The notes under the pieces are model-generated. The model ran no database searches, was not told the origin of the DNA, and saw nothing but the letters and a program-made list of their open reading frames with translations. A stretch of 64,000 nucleotides of DNA from Bacillus sp. RO3 (GTDB lineage Bacteria > Bacillota > Bacilli > Bacillales > Bacillaceae_B): NCBI RefSeq assembly GCF_012911895.1, contig NZ_JAAXCV010000022.1:124001-188000 (forward strand), given 5' to 3'. The position numbers and the translations under genes are program-made. Positions 16,912 through 24,977 of this stretch are shown in pieces. Within the stretch, counting starts at the first letter, position 1. The number at the start of each line of letters is the position of its first letter.

Positions 16912-17834
16912 GACACATCATCCTTTTCGGTTAATACGAATTGCTTTAAAAAACGTTGAATCACTTCCTCGTATTGTTGAGGATTATCATTATACGATTG
17001 TGCATGAGTCCCGCGAAAGTCGAGAAACATTTCTTTCGGCCCCTGCTTCTTATCAAAAAGATCCTTCGTCATTTTAGGAAGGATATAATCATCATGTGAA
17101 CTGTGGATAAATAGTACAGGTTTTTGAATGTTTTGAACAACTGAAATAGGTGATAAATCCCTCAATGTATAGCCTTGGCGAAGCTTCAAAGTGCTGTTGA
17201 CGAGGGGGAAAAGGAATTTTGCAGGCATCTTCAGATCCACGCTCATCCGATAGGCGAGCTGCTCCCCGAAATCAGAAAAGGGGCAGTCTGCAATATAGAA
17301 ATCAGCCCGGTCTTCCACACTTCCAGCATAGAGGAGCAGAGTAGCTGCACCCATGGACTCCCCGTGAATTCCAAAGAAGACGCCCTCGCCTTCCCTTCGG
17401 ATCAGTTCATCCACCACGGTCTTTAGATCATATTTCTCAAAGTAGCCGTAACTGGTCGTCTTCCCGCCGGATTCCCCATGACGTCGATGATCATAGATGA
17501 CGGCATTGAACCCGTATTTAATAAAAAGGTTCATATACTTTATCGAATTCCATTTATTTTCCGTTACCCCGTGTGAAAAGATCATGAATTTATTATGGGG
17601 ATGGGGCTTGACGAATACTGCTTTAAGATCATAACCGTATCGGGAGGGGAGCAGAACCTCTTCTTTAGGGAGAGAGTCATAGTGCGCTTCAATGAGCCGG
17701 GTCGCTTCGGTTTCACGTGACCGGATGAAGTCATCCTCTTTTTTTGGTAAATACATCAATCGGTTTGTAACATACACCCCGAGCAGACCCATGGACGAAA
17801 GGGTGCCACCGAGGATGGCAAGTGTTTTTTTCAC
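16908..17834 (-). CDS. yqkD: Alpha/beta hydrolase (YqkD)
   Basis: 308 residues matching B. subtilis YqkD throughout, including DHRRHGESGGKTTSYG (115-130) and the nucleophile elbow HGESMG with Ser160. A late Asp in HSSHDDY and His in GTHAQSY complete the triad. A hydrophobic N-terminal helix (about 4-22) suggests membrane attachment or export. The substrate is unknown. GTG 17834 is chosen because GAGGTGAT precedes it and the product then starts like YqkD; the open frame continues 105 bp upstream without support. It is the first gene of a two-gene unit with the kinase. Confidence 0.9.
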   Translation of the reverse strand: MKKTLAILGGTLSSMGLLGVYVTNRLMYLPKKEDDFIRSRETEATRLIEAHYDSLPKEEVLLPSRYGYDLKAVFVKPHPHNKFMIFSHGVTENKWNSIKYMNLFIKYGFNAVIYDHRRHGESGGKTTSYGYFEKYDLKTVVDELIRREGEGVFFGIHGESMGAATLLLYAGSVEDRADFYIADCPFSDFGEQLAYRMSVDLKMPAKFLFPLVNSTLKLRQGYTLRDLSPISVVQNIQKPVLFIHSSHDDYILPKMTKDLFDKKQGPKEMFLDFRGTHAQSYNDNPQQYEEVIQRFLKQFVLTEKDDVS

Positions 17835-17907
17835 CTTTATCACCTCAAGCAGAATCATTCTTACTGTCATTGTAGCAAAAAGAGAAAAAAGGAGGAATTT
17901 CTGAACG

Positions 17908-17933
17908 AAAAAAAGTGCCCCAAAAAGAGGCAC
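17908..17933 (-). terminator. Weak terminator after the 43-aa gene
   Basis: On the minus strand GTGCC and GGCAC form a 5-bp stem followed by seven T residues. It would end transcription of the small gene at 17950-18081. Confidence 0.45.
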
Positions 17934-17949
17934 GGTCAATCAATGATAG

Positions 17950-18081
17950 TTACGATTTAGCGTTTTGCCCTTTAGCAGGGTGGATGGCTTTTTCAAGTTC
18001 TTCCTTGGCCATCGGATTAGAAACCGTATCTGAATTGGGTTTGCCTTTTTGACTGAATCCTTTATCGCGTTTTTGACTCAT
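17950..18081 (-). CDS. Small basic hydrophilic protein, 43 aa
   Basis: ATG 18081 lies seven bases after AGGAGATGA and opens a frame of 43 codons ending TAA. The product starts MSQKRDKGFSQKGKPN and ends HPAKGQNAKS: rich in Lys, Gln, Asn and Ser, without hydrophobic segment or cysteine. I do not recognise the family. Composition is reminiscent of small spore-enriched proteins but there is no proof. Support for a real gene is the good ribosome site, a following hairpin with a T-run, and isolation between two units on the same strand. Confidence 0.55.
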   Translation of the reverse strand: MSQKRDKGFSQKGKPNSDTVSNPMAKEELEKAIHPAKGQNAKS

Positions 18082-18146
18082 TGCACTCATCTCCTTCAAA
18101 TTTTATCTACTTTAGAATGCTCGAAGGAGATGAACAGTATTCACGA

Positions 18147-19043
18147 TTAATTTAATTCATGAAGCCGGTAGTAACCGCTTTCGACGGGGCGGCTGACATG
18201 AGGTTCCACAACCTCGATGGCATGGGCAAGTTTCTCTAAATCAATCCCTGTGGAAATGCCCATTTGTTCCATCATGTATACGGCATCCTCGGTGGCCACA
18301 TTCCCTGTTGCACCAGGGGCAAAAGGGCAGCCGCCGAGTCCGCCCGCCGAGGTGTCGAATCGGTCTATACCAGCTTGCAGGGAAGCAAAGATATTAGCCA
18401 GTGCCATCTTGCGGGTGTCGTGGAAATGGGCGGTAATCAGCGTGCCGGGCAATTCCTGTTTTAATAAAGTAAATAGATGAAAGGCTTCAGAAGGGTTAGC
18501 TTTTCCTATCGTATCAGCCACGCTTAATTCATCGACCCCCAATGAAACAAATTCCTTGCAAAGAGAAAGAGTCTCCTCTGGTAAGATCTGACCTTCATAT
18601 GGACAGTAGAAAGCAGTGGAGATACAAGCCCTTACGAAATAACCCTTTTCTTTCAGTTCTGAAATAATCGGTGCAAGGTCATTAAGGGCTTCATCTGTTG
18701 TCTTGTTTATGTTTTTTTGGTTGAAGGTATCGCTTACGCCTACAAAGACCGCGACAGACCTGCAGCCTGTTTCGTATACGCGCTCAATCCCTCTTTTATT
18801 AGGGGCAAGGACCAGATCCCTTGAATCCATGGTCATACAGGAGTCCACAATTTCACTGGCATCTTTCATTTGTGGAACCCATTTAGGGGAAACAAAAGAA
18901 GTCAGTTCCATTTCCTTGATTCCTGATTGTTTCAAACGAAGGATAAATTCTTTTTTTACATCCGTTGGGACAAAATTCTTCTCATTTTGTAACCCGTCCC
19001 TCGGACCTACTTCAATGATTGTTGCTTTATTAGGTAATTTCAT
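18147..19043 (-). CDS. mvaB: Hydroxymethylglutaryl-CoA lyase
   Basis: Cleaves HMG-CoA to acetoacetate and acetyl-CoA, the last step of leucine breakdown. The 298-residue TIM-barrel protein shows Arg15-Asp16 in EVGPRDGLQNE, the metal-binding HFHD at 206-209 and the signature GGLGGCPFAPGATGN at 234-248 with catalytic Cys239. ATG 19043 follows GAGGGAGG. It diverges from the thiolase-scoAB genes, whose products turn acetoacetate into acetyl-CoA, so the two units make one pathway. A cre-like site lies between them. B. subtilis encodes this enzyme (YngG) elsewhere, in a leucine-degradation cluster. Confidence 0.94.
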   Translation of the reverse strand: MKLPNKATIIEVGPRDGLQNEKNFVPTDVKKEFILRLKQSGIKEMELTSFVSPKWVPQMKDASEIVDSCMTMDSRDLVLAPNKRGIERVYETGCRSVAVFVGVSDTFNQKNINKTTDEALNDLAPIISELKEKGYFVRACISTAFYCPYEGQILPEETLSLCKEFVSLGVDELSVADTIGKANPSEAFHLFTLLKQELPGTLITAHFHDTRKMALANIFASLQAGIDRFDTSAGGLGGCPFAPGATGNVATEDAVYMMEQMGISTGIDLEKLAHAIEVVEPHVSRPVESGYYRLHELN

Positions 19044-19061
19044 AATTTCCCTCCCTCTCTT

Positions 19062-19091
19062 ATTTTAAGAAAATTTCGACATATAAATCAA
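19062..19091 (-). promoter_or_regulatory. Candidate sigma-A promoter of mvaB
   Basis: TTGATT (19086-19091) and TAAAAT (19062-19067) on the minus strand are 18 bp apart and 18 bp ahead of the mvaB start codon. Confidence 0.45.
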
Positions 19092-19121
19092 TATAAAAAT
19101 TTTTTGGCGAAATTAGAGGAA

Positions 19122-19136
19122 TTTAACCGCTTACAT
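19122..19136. promoter_or_regulatory. cre (CcpA) site between mvaB and thiolase
   Basis: ATGTAAGCGGTTAAA on the minus strand matches WTGNAARCGNWWWCA at 14 of 15 positions. It lies centrally in the divergent promoter region, overlapping a possible + strand -35 element, so glucose repression of the acetoacetate pathway is predicted. Confidence 0.6.
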
Positions 19137-19216
19137 AGAATGAGATAAAGTGGAACTACTTTTATGAGCAAGTGCCATACAAATCAATCAGTCAGAAGAG
19201 AAAGGGAGGAAGAAAG

Positions 19217-20404
19217 ATGTCGAATGAAGTCGTCATTGTAAGTGCAGTACGAACGGCCATCGGAAGCTTTAACGGTTCTTTAAAAGGTATTTCAGCTCCG
19301 GAACTTGGAGCGATCGTGATTAAGGATGCCCTTGAAAAGGCTGGTTTAAATGGTAGTGATGTAGATGAGGTGATAATGGGGAATGTATTGCAGGCTGGTT
19401 TAGGTCAAAATCCCGCACGTCAAGCATCCATCAAAGCAGGACTGCCAGAGCATGTCCCTGCCTTGACCATTAACAAAGTGTGTGGTTCAGGATTAAAAAC
19501 GGTTCATCTTGCAACGCAGGCCATCCTTTCAGGGGATGCTGACATCATTGTTGCAGGTGGAATGGAGAATATGAGTCAGGCTCCATATTTACTTAAAGGA
19601 GCTAGAGACGGATATAAAATGGGGGACCAGAAAGTGGTCGACAGCATGATTTCAGACGGCTTATGGTGTGCCTTTAATGATTATCATATGGGTGTAACGG
19701 CAGAGAATCTGTGCGACCGTTATTCCCTTACAAGAGAAGAGCAGGACGAATTTGCAGCATGGAGCCAGCAAAAGGCAGGTGCAGCCATTGAATCGGGACG
19801 ATTCGATGATGAAATCGTTCCCGTTCATATACCAGTGCGTAAAGGGGAGCCCGTTGTATTCGATCAGGATGAATTCCCCCGTAAAGGATCGACTGCCGAG
19901 AAGCTTTCAGGCTTACGTGCAGCCTTTAAGAGAGAGGGAAGTGTGACAGCCGGAAACGCATCAGGAATCAATGATGGAGCAGCTGCAGTTGTGGTCATGT
20001 CAAAGAAGAAAGCAGAGGAACTGGGCATCACTCCACTGGTGACGATCAAAGGAAATGCCAATGCAGGTGTCGACCCGAGCGTCATGGGTATAGGGCCCGT
20101 TGCAGCCGTTAAAAAAGTCTTGGAAAAAACGAAGCTGACCCTGGAGGATATGGATCTGATTGAAGCAAATGAAGCATTCGCAGCCCAGTCACTAGCTGTT
20201 GATAAAGAACTTCAATTCAAGAAGGATGCCTTGAATGTGAACGGTGGGGCCATCGCACTGGGTCATCCGATTGGAGCAAGCGGGACACGGATCCTCGTGA
20301 CGTTGATTCATGAAATGAAGAAACGGGGAGTAAAGAATGGATTAGCCACCCTTTGTATTGGCGGGGGACAGGGTGTCGCCACTGTGGTTGAACTTCATAA
20401 ATAA
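19217..20404 (+). CDS. Acetyl-CoA C-acetyltransferase (thiolase)
   Basis: Interconverts acetoacetyl-CoA and two acetyl-CoA. The 395-residue product carries the full thiolase triad: Cys89 in NKVCGSGLK, His350 in GHPIGASG and Cys380 in [11 protein letters not shown] 19217 is preferred because GGGAGGAAG precedes it; the frame is open to 19172 but that part looks non-coding. scoA follows 35 bp later. Together with the CoA transferase it lets the cell burn acetoacetate. Biosynthetic use, for example toward HMG-CoA or polyhydroxyalkanoate, is possible, but the neighbours argue for breakdown. Confidence 0.94.
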   Translation: MSNEVVIVSAVRTAIGSFNGSLKGISAPELGAIVIKDALEKAGLNGSDVDEVIMGNVLQAGLGQNPARQASIKAGLPEHVPALTINKVCGSGLKTVHLATQAILSGDADIIVAGGMENMSQAPYLLKGARDGYKMGDQKVVDSMISDGLWCAFNDYHMGVTAENLCDRYSLTREEQDEFAAWSQQKAGAAIESGRFDDEIVPVHIPVRKGEPVVFDQDEFPRKGSTAEKLSGLRAAFKREGSVTAGNASGINDGAAAVVVMSKKKAEELGITPLVTIKGNANAGVDPSVMGIGPVAAVKKVLEKTKLTLEDMDLIEANEAFAAQSLAVDKELQFKKDALNVNGGAIALGHPIGASGTRILVTLIHEMKKRGVKNGLATLCIGGGQGVATVVELHK

Positions 20405-20439
20405 GCAGCGGCAAAAAAGAGATTTGAGGAGGGAATGCA

Positions 20440-21132
20440 ATGAAACAAGTATACACTTCATATGATGAAGCGGTGGCGGACATCCATGATGGAGCCACGT
20501 TAATGGTTGGAGGATTCGGTCTGTGTGGAATCCCTGAAAAACTCATTCTGGCCCTGGTAGCGAAAGGTGTAAAAAATCTCACCGTCATTTCAAATAACTG
20601 TGGTGTAGATGACTGGGGGCTGGGTCTATTATTGAAGAATAAGCAGATTGATAAGATGATAGGTTCCTATGTCGGGGAAAATAAAGAATTTGAAAGACAG
20701 GTTCTGTCGGGAGAGCTTGAAGTAGAATTGGTTCCTCAAGGTACGCTTGCTGAGAAGATCCGTGCCGGGGGAGCGGGGATCCCTGCATTCTATACGCCTG
20801 CAGGAGTCGGGACACCGGTAGCAGAAGGAAAAGAAACCCGCACATTTAATGGAAAAGAATATTTGCTGGAAGAAGCCTATACCGCAGACTTCTCACTTGT
20901 ACGGGCGTGGAAGGCCGACAAGATGGGGAATCTGATCTATAACAAAACAGCTCAAAACTTTAATCCGATGATTGCGGCTGCAGGGAAAGTGACGATTGCC
21001 GAAGTGGAGGAGCTCGTTGAAATCGGGGAAATCAACCCGAATGAAGTCCACACACCAAGCATCTACGTTCAGCGTCTGATTCAGGCCGAGCAGGAAAAGC
21101 GCATTGAAAGAAGAACAGTGAAGCAAGCATAG
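20440..21132 (+). CDS. scoA: Succinyl-CoA:3-oxoacid CoA-transferase subunit A
   Basis: Alpha subunit of the heteromeric transferase that moves CoA from succinyl-CoA to acetoacetate. 230 residues; the glycine-rich [10 protein letters not shown] (24-33) and [11 protein letters not shown] are subunit signatures. ATG 20440 follows GAGGAGGG. scoB starts 18 bp downstream and supplies the catalytic Glu. Confidence 0.93.
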   Translation: MKQVYTSYDEAVADIHDGATLMVGGFGLCGIPEKLILALVAKGVKNLTVISNNCGVDDWGLGLLLKNKQIDKMIGSYVGENKEFERQVLSGELEVELVPQGTLAEKIRAGGAGIPAFYTPAGVGTPVAEGKETRTFNGKEYLLEEAYTADFSLVRAWKADKMGNLIYNKTAQNFNPMIAAAGKVTIAEVEELVEIGEINPNEVHTPSIYVQRLIQAEQEKRIERRTVKQA

Positions 21133-21150
21133 AAGGGGGAGTGGAACGGG

Positions 21151-21813
21151 ATGGATCGTGCCAAAATGCGAGAAAGAATAGCAAGAAGAGCAGAAAAGGA
21201 AATAGAAGATGGTTTCTATGTCAACCTAGGAATCGGGATGCCTACACTGGTGGCCAACTATATGACAGAAAACAAGCAGGTTGTTCTTCAATCGGAAAAT
21301 GGATTACTTGGAATCGGACCTTATCCAGGAGAAGATGAAGTCGATCCCGACCTCATCAACGCAGGAAAAGAGACCGTTACCGCGATACCGGGCTCCTCTT
21401 ACTTTGATAGCTCGGAATCATTCGGGATGATTCGCGGAGGGCATATCGATATCGCCATCCTTGGTGGAATGGAAGTAGCCGAAAACGGGGACCTTGCCAA
21501 TTGGATGATCCCCGGAAAAATGATCAAGGGGATGGGAGGAGCGATGGATCTTGTTCACGGTGCGAAGCGTATCATCGTCATTATGGAGCATGTCAATAAA
21601 GCAGGCGAAAGCAAGATCCTGAAAGAATGCACCTTGCCTTTGACTGGAAAAGGGGTCGTGCACCGTATCATCACGGACCGTGCCGTGATGGATGTCACGG
21701 AAGAAGGTTTACTGCTTCGTGAAGTAGCGAACGGATTCTCTGTGGAAGATATCCAATCGTCCACGGAAGCGACGTTGATCGTTGATGAGAACGTGAAACT
21801 GGAAGCTTATTGA
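21151..21813 (+). CDS. scoB: Succinyl-CoA:3-oxoacid CoA-transferase subunit B
   Basis: Beta subunit, 220 residues, holding the catalytic glutamate in SENG (Glu49) that forms the enzyme-CoA thioester, followed by LLGIGPYP. The N-terminal NLGIGMPT motif is also typical. ATG 21151 follows AGGGGGAGTGG. The operon ends at the hairpin 21820-21861. In B. subtilis scoAB is at another chromosomal site, so its presence between yqkD and yqkE is a local insertion or rearrangement. Confidence 0.94.
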   Translation: MDRAKMRERIARRAEKEIEDGFYVNLGIGMPTLVANYMTENKQVVLQSENGLLGIGPYPGEDEVDPDLINAGKETVTAIPGSSYFDSSESFGMIRGGHIDIAILGGMEVAENGDLANWMIPGKMIKGMGGAMDLVHGAKRIIVIMEHVNKAGESKILKECTLPLTGKGVVHRIITDRAVMDVTEEGLLLREVANGFSVEDIQSSTEATLIVDENVKLEAY

Positions 21814-21819
21814 AGCTGG

Positions 21820-21861
21820 AAGCCGGTTAAAAGGGGTTGACTCCTTTTGGCCGGCTTTTTT
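21820..21861 (+). terminator. Terminator of the thiolase-scoAB operon
   Basis: AAGCCGGTTAAAAGG pairs, with two wobble pairs, with CCTTTTGGCCGGCTT and is followed by T residues. Confidence 0.82.
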
Positions 21862-22074
21862 ACGCTGGATGATCATAAGTGGAAACGGAGGTATAGACGT
21901 CTTTTGGTTCATAAATTCAAGAAGAGTTTTAAACCCTATCCAGGGTTTAGTCAAACCTGAGGCAGTTTACCTTCGTACTCCCAAAATGGAGTGCATCGTA
22001 AACTTCATTAAGCCCGTCCTTTGACTAAATGTCCAAAAAGATTTATAACTATGACAGATAGGGGGAATCACTAC

Positions 22075-22305
22075 ATGTCCAAGAAAAAGAAACAGGAAGT
22101 AGAATTGACATTAAAGAATTCAATCAACCAGGATCTCTTCGAGCAATTGAAGCAAAAGAAGGCAGAGCTTGAAAAAGTAGAGTCTGTGAAGAAGGAAGAA
22201 GAACGCCTCCGGAAAATAGAAGACAAAAAGAAGCGCGAGAAGAACAAGAGCTTTGAAGAACTGTTGAATGAAAGCAATATGGATTGGAAGAATTACAAGG
22301 ATTGA
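22075..22305 (+). CDS. yqkE: YqkE-like coiled-coil protein
   Basis: 76 residues, very rich in Lys and Glu (MSKKKKQEVELTL at the start; the middle is a charged helix), ending KSFEELLNESNMDWKNYKD, the ending I recall for B. subtilis YqkE. Function unknown; predicted to be one long soluble helix. ATG 22075 follows AGGGGGAAT. Its stop codon overlaps the start of the next gene by one base. Confidence 0.82.
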   Translation: MSKKKKQEVELTLKNSINQDLFEQLKQKKAELEKVESVKKEEERLRKIEDKKKREKNKSFEELLNESNMDWKNYKD

Positions 22306-22832
22306 TGAGGGATGTAAAAGTAGTGCCCCATCAAGCAGATTGGAAGGAAAAGTTCCTAAAGGAAAAGCGCACTCTGTCAAAACTTCTTCCAGACGCTGCC
22401 ATTCATCACATAGGATCAACGTCTGTACCTGGATTAGCAGCTAAGCCGATCATTGATATTCTAATAGAAGTCCCGGAGCTTCGGAGCGTCGATGAACAGG
22501 GAGAGGCATTCAGTCAACTGGATTTTGTCGGGAAAGGGGAGAATGGCATCTCGAACCGTCGCTATTTCTATAAAGGAGAAGGTAATGAGAGAGCCGTTCA
22601 TCTGCATATTTTCCCTTTTGGGATCGATCATGTGATCAGGCACCTGGCGTTTCGTGATTATGTCAGGGAGCACGACGGGGAAGCGCGGCAATACGGTGAA
22701 CTGAAAATAAGCCTTGCAAAGAAGTTCCCACATGATATGGAAAGCTATATACAAGGTAAAGACCAATTTGTGAAGGATATGGAGAGAAAGGCGTTAAAGT
22801 GGTATGAAAAACATAAGGGGACAGGAAACTAA
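22305..22832 (+). CDS. GrpB/UPF0157 family protein
   Basis: 175 residues with the family core IHHIGSTSVPGLAAKPIIDI, which belongs to the nucleotidyltransferase-like fold, and a later LHIFPFGIDHVIRHL segment. Some members are dephospho-CoA kinase-linked or glutamate-rich GrpB proteins, but the reaction is unknown. I set the start at ATG 22305, where TGATG joins the yqkE stop; this product begins MRDVKVVPHQADW. An in-frame TTG at 22284 has no ribosome site. I do not recall it between yqkE and yqkF in B. subtilis. Confidence 0.83.
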   Translation: MRDVKVVPHQADWKEKFLKEKRTLSKLLPDAAIHHIGSTSVPGLAAKPIIDILIEVPELRSVDEQGEAFSQLDFVGKGENGISNRRYFYKGEGNERAVHLHIFPFGIDHVIRHLAFRDYVREHDGEARQYGELKISLAKKFPHDMESYIQGKDQFVKDMERKALKWYEKHKGTGN

Positions 22833-22865
22833 GAATCCTGCCCCGCTTAGTTACTTGCTTCTTCA

Positions 22866-23786
22866 TCATCTGTGCTGCTCGTACCTGGATGTCTTGGTCA
22901 GCTGTTTAAGCATATCCACCTCTTCTATGGATAAACGAGGAGTATTGACAGCATCTATGTTCTCCTGAAGCTGTTGAATCGAACTTGCTCCCGGAATGAC
23001 GGCAGCCACAGAATCATGAGCGAGGTTATATTGAAGGGCAAGGGCATTCATCGATCGGGTTTCCCCCATTTTACTGTGAATGGACTCGATTGTTTCCTTA
23101 AGTTCAGAGTAGGTATAGTCAAGATACCCATTTTCTTTCATACTGGAAGAAGCCTTGGTGAGCATCTTTTCAGAAAGAAGTCCTTTGGCCAGAGGCCCCC
23201 GGGCTAAGACGCTTACCTTGTTCCCATCCAGCAATTCCATCCACTCTTCAGGGCGGCGATCCAATAAGCTGTACTGCATCATCACACTTTGGATGGAGCC
23301 TTCCCTCAGGAATCTCTTTATCACATTCGGCCTGATTGAAGAGATGCCGTAATAACGGATCAGTCCTTCTTTCTTCAGCTCTTCAAATGCCTCGATTGTT
23401 TCGTCAAAGGGATCTTCGATCGTTCCGCCATGCAGCTGATAAAGATCGATATAGTCCACTTTCAGGCGGGTTAAACTGTCCTTTACGGCTGACTTGATAT
23501 AAGATTTGGACGGGTCCCAGCGCCAGCCATCTTCAACGTCATCCCAGCGGTTCCCTACCTTCGTAGCCAGTATGATATCATCCCGTACGCCACGGATGGC
23601 GTTGCCCACAATCTCTTCATTTTGACCATAATCATATAAATCAGCAGTATCCAAATAATTGATCCCGTTCCCTATGGCATGTTGCACGATTTCCTTCGCA
23701 GTACTCTCTGCGGTACCAAGGGACATGCAGCCGAGCCCCATCTTTGATACATATAATTCTGAGGTTCCAATTTGTCTTTTTTCCAT
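22866..23786 (-). CDS. yqkF: Aldo/keto reductase (YqkF)
   Basis: NADPH-dependent oxidoreductase of the TIM-barrel aldo/keto reductase superfamily; 306 residues, the length of B. subtilis YqkF. The catalytic Asp-Tyr-Lys-His set is visible as LDTADLYDYG (Asp, Tyr), ILATKVGNRW (Lys) and DLYQLHGG (His). C-terminal LGASS-type cofactor motif reads VIPGASS. Substrate unknown. Start is ATG 23786. A GC-rich hairpin in the end of the facing GrpB gene (about 22816-22844) may end this transcript. Confidence 0.92.
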   Translation of the reverse strand: MEKRQIGTSELYVSKMGLGCMSLGTAESTAKEIVQHAIGNGINYLDTADLYDYGQNEEIVGNAIRGVRDDIILATKVGNRWDDVEDGWRWDPSKSYIKSAVKDSLTRLKVDYIDLYQLHGGTIEDPFDETIEAFEELKKEGLIRYYGISSIRPNVIKRFLREGSIQSVMMQYSLLDRRPEEWMELLDGNKVSVLARGPLAKGLLSEKMLTKASSSMKENGYLDYTYSELKETIESIHSKMGETRSMNALALQYNLAHDSVAAVIPGASSIQQLQENIDAVNTPRLSIEEVDMLKQLTKTSRYEQHR

Positions 23787-23865
23787 AGTATCCGTCCTTT
23801 CGACAATAGCACTCTCTATTATATTAACGAAAGTGATGACGAATAAACAAAGAAAACGACCGGTT

Positions 23866-23991
23866 TTAATGATTGGCTTCGATCCATTCCTTTACCGTGA
23901 CATAGTGTTTATTATATTCCTTCAGCTTTGCCTGGATTTCCCACGCTTTTCCTGCCAGGATGATCCGGTCTTTTTCAGCAATCACCTTCAA
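23866..23991 (-). CDS. mciZ: MciZ, mother-cell inhibitor of FtsZ assembly
   Basis: A 41-residue product starting at TTG 23991, seven bases after GAGGTGAG. Residues 14-25 read GKAWEIQAKLKE, followed by Y and later VKEWI, which align with the B. subtilis peptide MciZ (GKAWEIRAKLKEY...VKDWI). MciZ caps FtsZ protofilaments in the mother cell during sporulation and blocks an unwanted second Z ring. The locus between yqkF and nudF fits what I recall of B. subtilis. The gene is too short for ordinary ORF calling. A CATACATT box upstream suggests sigma-E control. Confidence 0.85.
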   Translation of the reverse strand: MKVIAEKDRIILAGKAWEIQAKLKEYNKHYVTVKEWIEANH

Positions 23992-24024
23992 GGGTTCTCA
24001 CCTCGATCCTCGAATCAGTTATGG

Positions 24025-24035
24025 TAAAATGTATG
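24025..24035. promoter_or_regulatory. Overlapping divergent -10 elements of mciZ and nudF
   Basis: On the minus strand CATACATT (24028-24035) is an exact match to the sigma-E -10 consensus CATACAnT, 37 bp ahead of the mciZ start; its -35 is poor. On the plus strand TAAAAT (24025-24030), preceded by TGG, is an extended -10 for nudF. The two overlap by three bases. Confidence 0.4.
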
Positions 24036-24069
24036 AGGACAAGGTCAATGACAGAACAAGGAGAGTTGA

Positions 24070-24621
24070 ATGATGAAAAAATTTGAAGAAAAGACGATTA
24101 CAACAGAAACGATCTATCAAGGGAAAATCATTGATCTTCAAGTGGACGAAGTGGAGCTTCCCAACGGTAAGACCTCTAAGCGTGAACTGATAAAGCACCC
24201 TGGTGCTGTAGCGGTCATTGCGTTAACACCGGAAGGGAAATTGGTGATGGTGGAGCAGTATCGTAAAGCATTGGAGAAGTCCATCATCGAGATCCCTGCA
24301 GGAAAGCTTGAGCCGGGGGAAGAACCGGATAAAACCGCCTTACGTGAGTTGGAAGAAGAGACGGGCTATGGTTGTGAAAATCTGGAGCATCTGATTTCGT
24401 TCTACACGTCTCCCGGGTTTGCAGACGAACTGGTTCACTTGTATGTTGCTCACGATATTTATCCCATTCAGGAATCAAGAGAAACGGATGAAGATGAATT
24501 TGTCGAGCTGATTGAAGTGACAGCAGAGGAAGCCCAGCAGCTGATTAATGAAAAGCGGATTTACGACGCGAAAACCGCATATGCGGTTCAATATTTGCAG
24601 CTGCAGAAGCTGACCAAATAA
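24070..24621 (+). CDS. nudF: ADP-ribose pyrophosphatase, Nudix family
   Basis: Hydrolyses ADP-ribose to AMP and ribose 5-phosphate, clearing a reactive by-product of NAD turnover. The Nudix box GX5EX7REUXEEXGU is complete at residues 78-100 (GKLEPGEE, then RELEEETG). 183 residues, normal size. Two adjacent ATG codons at 24070 follow AAGGAGAG. Divergent from mciZ, as in B. subtilis yqkG. Confidence 0.93.
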   Translation: MMKKFEEKTITTETIYQGKIIDLQVDEVELPNGKTSKRELIKHPGAVAVIALTPEGKLVMVEQYRKALEKSIIEIPAGKLEPGEEPDKTALRELEEETGYGCENLEHLISFYTSPGFADELVHLYVAHDIYPIQESRETDEDEFVELIEVTAEEAQQLINEKRIYDAKTAYAVQYLQLQKLTK

Positions 24622-24977
24622 GAGGGGAACAGGCCAGTCTAAAAAGCTGGCCTTAGTGGCTTGTTGACAGGAGAGGGGGCTTCATTACGAGAAACTGGAG
24701 GAGATGGATCACAAATGTGCATAAACCCAAATAACACGTGATGTTGACGCAAAAAATAAAAATACGACGCACTCGAACCTTCCATCGGGCACTCTTGAAT
24801 CACGCGCCCCCCCCCTCTGGAGTGTATGTTGATATCAGTATTAGCATTTACAGCTGAAAAGGTTGTAAAGTAACGGTTTTTTACTGTATATGGATCCCTT
24901 TTTTAAAAAGGCATGTTCTATTCACACCCACTAACCACTCCCAAACGCTGATCCCGTTTTTGAATGAAATCTCTGTT
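24622..24977. other. Intergenic stretch with a nine-C tract
   Basis: No gene found. A hairpin AGGCCAG/CTGGCCT near 24633-24654 without a T-run may help end nudF. A run of nine C at 24807-24815 is unusual in this AT-rich sequence. The rest is AT-rich without visible motif. Confidence 0.5.

Noticed and set aside
24633-24654. AGGCCAG/CTGGCCT hairpin after nudF as terminator
   Set aside because: Lacks a T-run; noted in the intergenic entry only.
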